Source of the DNA: JBBQUN01 sp963698395
Lineage (GTDB): Bacteria > Actinomycetota > Acidimicrobiia > Acidimicrobiales > SZUA-35
Direction of reading: 5' to 3'
Assembly: GCA_963698395.1 (NCBI GenBank)
Contig: CAVOQQ010000008.1
Span: 186,001-250,000 of the forward strand
DNA: 64,000 nt
Shown here: positions 61,529 through 64,000 of the stretch, piece after piece
Position numbering within the stretch: position 1 is the first letter of the stretch
How the letters are laid out: every line of letters begins with the position of its first letter
Notes under the pieces: generated by a model
The model's input: the letters and a program-made list of their open reading frames with translations, nothing else
What the model was told of the DNA's origin: nothing
Database searches by the model: none
Translations under genes and position numbers: made by a program

Positions 61529-62233
61529 GTGAAGATCCGTATCCGCTACGCAAAGCATGGCAAGGTGCGTTTCACCAGCCATCGTGATGTCGCTCGACTG
61601 TTCGAGCGCTCCTTTCGAAAGCTACGGCTCCCTGTCTCGTACACCGAGGGCTTTTCGCCTCGTCCGAAGCTCAGCTTCGGGCTGGCCCTCACGGTGGCCC
61701 ACGAATCAGATGCCGAATACCTCGACGTCGACCTCGCTACCTCGGTCGACCTCGAGGACTTCTGCGCCCAGATGACCGCGGCACTACCGGAGGGCCTCGA
61801 GGTCCTTCGTGCGGTGCCGCTCGAACCGGGCTCGGTATCACTGCAACAAGCCATCGTCGCCTGCAGTTGGGAGATCGAAGTCATCGGTCTCTCGCCCCCC
61901 GAGGTAGCCGTCGCTGTGTCGTCGATCGTTGACGCCACCGAACTTCCGCACGAGCGCACGCGGAAGGGGAAGATCGCCGTGGTCGATGTCCGCCCCGCCA
62001 TTCTCGAACTCGAGATCCTGGGGCCGACAGATCGCGGCGTGCGACTGGCGGCGCTCCTTGCCACTGAATCCGTCTCGCTCCGACCTGCCGAACTCGTGCA
62101 GCTCCTGGGGCCAGACGTCGAGGAAGGCATGGTGTGCCGCACCCACCAATGGACGAGTGTCGAACCGACGCGAAACGAGCCGATCGGCTTGGCGCTGGTT
62201 GCGACCGGGCAACCCCACGGGGGAGCCACATGA
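61529..62233 (+). CDS. TIGR03936/DUF2344 radical-SAM-associated protein
   Basis: 234 residues from GTG 61529. The N-terminus VKIRIRYAKHGKVRFTSHRD, FRKLRLPVSYTEGFSPRPKL and SFGLALTVAHESDAEYLDVD is the DUF2344 signature. In many bacteria this is fused to the radical SAM protein; here it is a separate, closely linked gene. It may help bind the substrate, possibly RNA given the constant link to RNase E. Confidence 0.88.
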   Translation: MKIRIRYAKHGKVRFTSHRDVARLFERSFRKLRLPVSYTEGFSPRPKLSFGLALTVAHESDAEYLDVDLATSVDLEDFCAQMTAALPEGLEVLRAVPLEPGSVSLQQAIVACSWEIEVIGLSPPEVAVAVSSIVDATELPHERTRKGKIAVVDVRPAILELEILGPTDRGVRLAALLATESVSLRPAELVQLLGPDVEEGMVCRTHQWTSVEPTRNEPIGLALVATGQPHGGAT

Positions 62234-62248
62234 GAAGGGACTCACACC

Positions 62249-64000
62249 ATGTCCGAAGCCTCCGAGAACAGCGGATCCTCATCTGCTGACCGGTTGTCCA
62301 AGGAAGCGGCGGCCAGTTCGCCGCCGGCAAAGACACCAGGAACACCATCATCCACCCCACCACCGCCAGGCACCCCACCATCGTCAGGCACCTCAGCATC
62401 GGGAAACCCCGCAGCATCAGCAACACCGCCACCGTCTGCCGCCAAGGCTGCGCCGACGTCACCACCGAAAGCGCAGGCGAAGCCCCGCATCGGCGATTCT
62501 CGCCCGGCGCCGCTCGAACCCTCGGGTGACGGTGTTGCGCGTACCGACACCGCCGACAAGGTGGCCAGGGGCGACAAGAGCGGCAGCCGCAACCAGCCTC
62601 GCAAGCGCAATCGTCAGCGAGGTCAGCGCTCCGACGCCGAGCGCGAATCCGGTGGTGATGGCAGCGGCGACTCGCGCCGCCAGGCCAACCAAGAGGGCGA
62701 GCAGGCGGGTCGCTCGAGAAGCGACGGCGAGACCCGGCGCCAGCAGCAGGGCGGTCAGCAGCAAGAGGGTGGGGGAGCGAGTGAGGGGGGCGACGCCAAG
62801 CCTCGCCGCAAGCGTCGCCGCAGCCGCTCGAAGGGCGGGTCCGGCGACGGTGGTCGTCCGCCGCAGCGCAACGGAAACGCCGGTGTGGTCGAGCAGGTCG
62901 TTGCTGCCGGTCCGATCGAGCTCGACGAATCACAGCTCGAGAGTCGCCGTGGTCGCAGCCGGAAGGGCAAGGCGGTCGGCCGCTACGTCATGGCCGTGTC
63001 GAAACGGGCCGACTCCACCCACATCGCCATCCTCGAGGGCCGGAATCTGATCGAGTACTACGTGTCTCGCGCCGCAGACGACACGTTCCAGATCCACGGC
63101 AACATCTACCTGGGCAAGGTGCAGAACGTGCTGCCGGGCATGGAAGCCGCCTTCGTCGACATCGCAACGCCGAAGAACGCCGTGCTCTACCGAGGCGACG
63201 TGCAATACGACAAGTCCGAATTCGAGGGCTCGGGCAATGGCCAGCCGAAGATCGAACAGATCCTGAAGGCCAAGCAGACCGTGCTGTGTCAGGTCACGAA
63301 GAACCCGATCGCCCACAAGGGTGCCCGGTTGACCACCGAGGTCTCCCTGCCCGGCCGTTTCGTGGTCCTGGTGCCCAATTCCGACACCTATGGCATCTCC
63401 AAGCGACTCCCCGACGCCGAACGCAAGCGCCTGCGCAAGATCCTCGACAAGGCTCGGCCGAAGCAGCACGGCATCATCGTGCGCACCGCGGCCGAGAACG
63501 TGACCGCCGAGGAGATCGAGCGAGACGTGCAGGGTCTGATCCAGCAATGGGAACAGATCGAGAAGCTGGCTGACCAGACCACGTCTCCGGCTCTGCTCTA
63601 TCGAGAGCCCGAGATGTCGGTTCGGGTCATTCGCGAAGAGTTCAACAAGGAGTACCGGGCCGTCATCATCGACGACCAGTCGCTCTACGACGAGGTGGCC
63701 TCCTACGTCTCGGTCATCACGCCTGCGCTGGCCGATCGAGTCGAGTTCTACGACGAGCAGGCCGAAGGGCTGCCGATCTTCGAGCGCTACCACGTCCACG
63801 AGCAGCTCCACAAGGCCCTCGATCGCAAGGTGTGGCTGCCATCGGGTGGTTCGCTGATCATCGAGCACACCGAGGCGCTCACCGTCATCGACGTCAACAC
63901 GGGCAAGAACGTCGGCTCCTCGAGTCTCGAGGAAACCGTCTACCGGAACAATCTCGAAGCAGCCGAAGAGGTGGCACATCAGCTCCGCCTCCGAGACATC
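62249..64000 (+). CDS. rne: Ribonuclease E/G, N-terminal part (cut by the window edge)
   Basis: 584 codons from ATG 62249 to the window end. Residues 1-230 are a disordered, low-complexity region: Ser/Pro/Ala-rich, then Arg/Gln/Gly-rich blocks (KPRRKRRRSRSKGG). The catalytic part starts near residue 245: GRYVMAVSKRADSTHIAILE, then the S1 domain (NIYLGKVQNVLPGMEAAFVD), RTAAENVTAEEIERDV, and the beginning of the DNase I-like domain with LIIEHTEALTVIDVNTGKNV (metal-binding Asp). RNase E starts mRNA decay and processes rRNA; the N-terminal extension is a typical actinobacterial scaffold or RNA-binding region. Confidence 0.92.
   Translation, partial: MSEASENSGSSSADRLSKEAAASSPPAKTPGTPSSTPPPPGTPPSSGTSASGNPAASATPPPSAAKAAPTSPPKAQAKPRIGDSRPAPLEPSGDGVARTDTADKVARGDKSGSRNQPRKRNRQRGQRSDAERESGGDGSGDSRRQANQEGEQAGRSRSDGETRRQQQGGQQQEGGGASEGGDAKPRRKRRRSRSKGGSGDGGRPPQRNGNAGVVEQVVAAGPIELDESQLESRRGRSRKGKAVGRYVMAVSKRADSTHIAILEGRNLIEYYVSRAADDTFQIHGNIYLGKVQNVLPGMEAAFVDIATPKNAVLYRGDVQYDKSEFEGSGNGQPKIEQILKAKQTVLCQVTKNPIAHKGARLTTEVSLPGRFVVLVPNSDTYGISKRLPDAERKRLRKILDKARPKQHGIIVRTAAENVTAEEIERDVQGLIQQWEQIEKLADQTTSPALLYREPEMSVRVIREEFNKEYRAVIIDDQSLYDEVASYVSVITPALADRVEFYDEQAEGLPIFERYHVHEQLHKALDRKVWLPSGGSLIIEHTEALTVIDVNTGKNVGSSSLEETVYRNNLEAAEEVAHQLRLRDI

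Overview
The window is high-GC DNA whose right third matches a conserved actinobacterial order: tRNA-Pro, tig, clpP, clpX, folC, ndk, mreB-mreC-mreD-mrdA-rodA, two radical-SAM-linked genes, then rne. With F420-type (LLM) oxidoreductases, many GTG starts and many DUF3500/aromatic-catabolism genes, this suggests an actinobacterium, plausibly a marine or soil Acidimicrobiia-like lineage. The lineage is inference; no ribosomal gene is present.

Layout. 1-7 kb is a sparse accessory region: a lipoprotein start, a dead DUF433/DUF5615 toxin-antitoxin pair, a MOSC protein, an IS21-family remnant lodged inside an IS110-family remnant, and two small membrane proteins. 7.1-11.4 kb is bounded by two copies of a repeat of about 480 bp. 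Each copy carries the 3' half of the tRNA-Pro whose intact gene lies at 45.6 kb. Between the copies are an intact DUF5615/DUF433 pair, a headless LuxR-type regulator, an isoprenylcysteine-methyltransferase-like protein and a membrane protein. 11.5-45.3 kb is a catabolic island: a LysR regulator with a two-component-type monooxygenase, a Liv-type ABC transporter, HpaB/HpaH/HpaI-like genes of the 4-hydroxyphenylacetate meta-cleavage pathway, a Mo-hydroxylase large subunit, SDR/RraA/RidA/VOC/GlcG genes, two APH-fold kinases, an aldehyde dehydrogenase, a fumarylacetoacetate-hydrolase-like protein, two class A FAD monooxygenases, a P450, a ThDP enzyme and an extradiol dioxygenase. 45.6-64 kb is housekeeping: protein quality control, folate, nucleotides, rod-shape machinery and RNase E.

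How it works together. Five copies of the palindrome CAAGC-N4-GCTTG (four perfect, one with a single mismatch) sit only in intergenic regions. They precede the transporter operon, hpaB, hpaH, the SDR-to-hpaI operon together with tetR, and the kinase-GlcG-VOC operon. The TetR gene at 29.8 kb is the obvious candidate regulator, so 14.6-32.7 kb looks like one regulon for uptake and ring cleavage of an aromatic compound. A second TetR with its own inverted repeats faces the aldehyde dehydrogenase.

Two things stand out. First, between folC and ndk lie two pilin-like proteins carrying lectin domains: a Flp-like stem with a ricin-type domain and a C-terminal carbohydrate-binding-like domain, and a type IV prepilin ending in an F-type lectin domain with the complete fucose-binding signature. 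Together they look like a sugar-binding pilus or surface adhesion module that I do not recognise as described. Second, direct repeats of the tRNA-Pro 3' end at 7.3, 11.2 and 45.6 kb suggest tandem integration at that tRNA. The island between them carries many single-base frameshifts while the housekeeping part shows none, which means either gene decay or uneven assembly quality.
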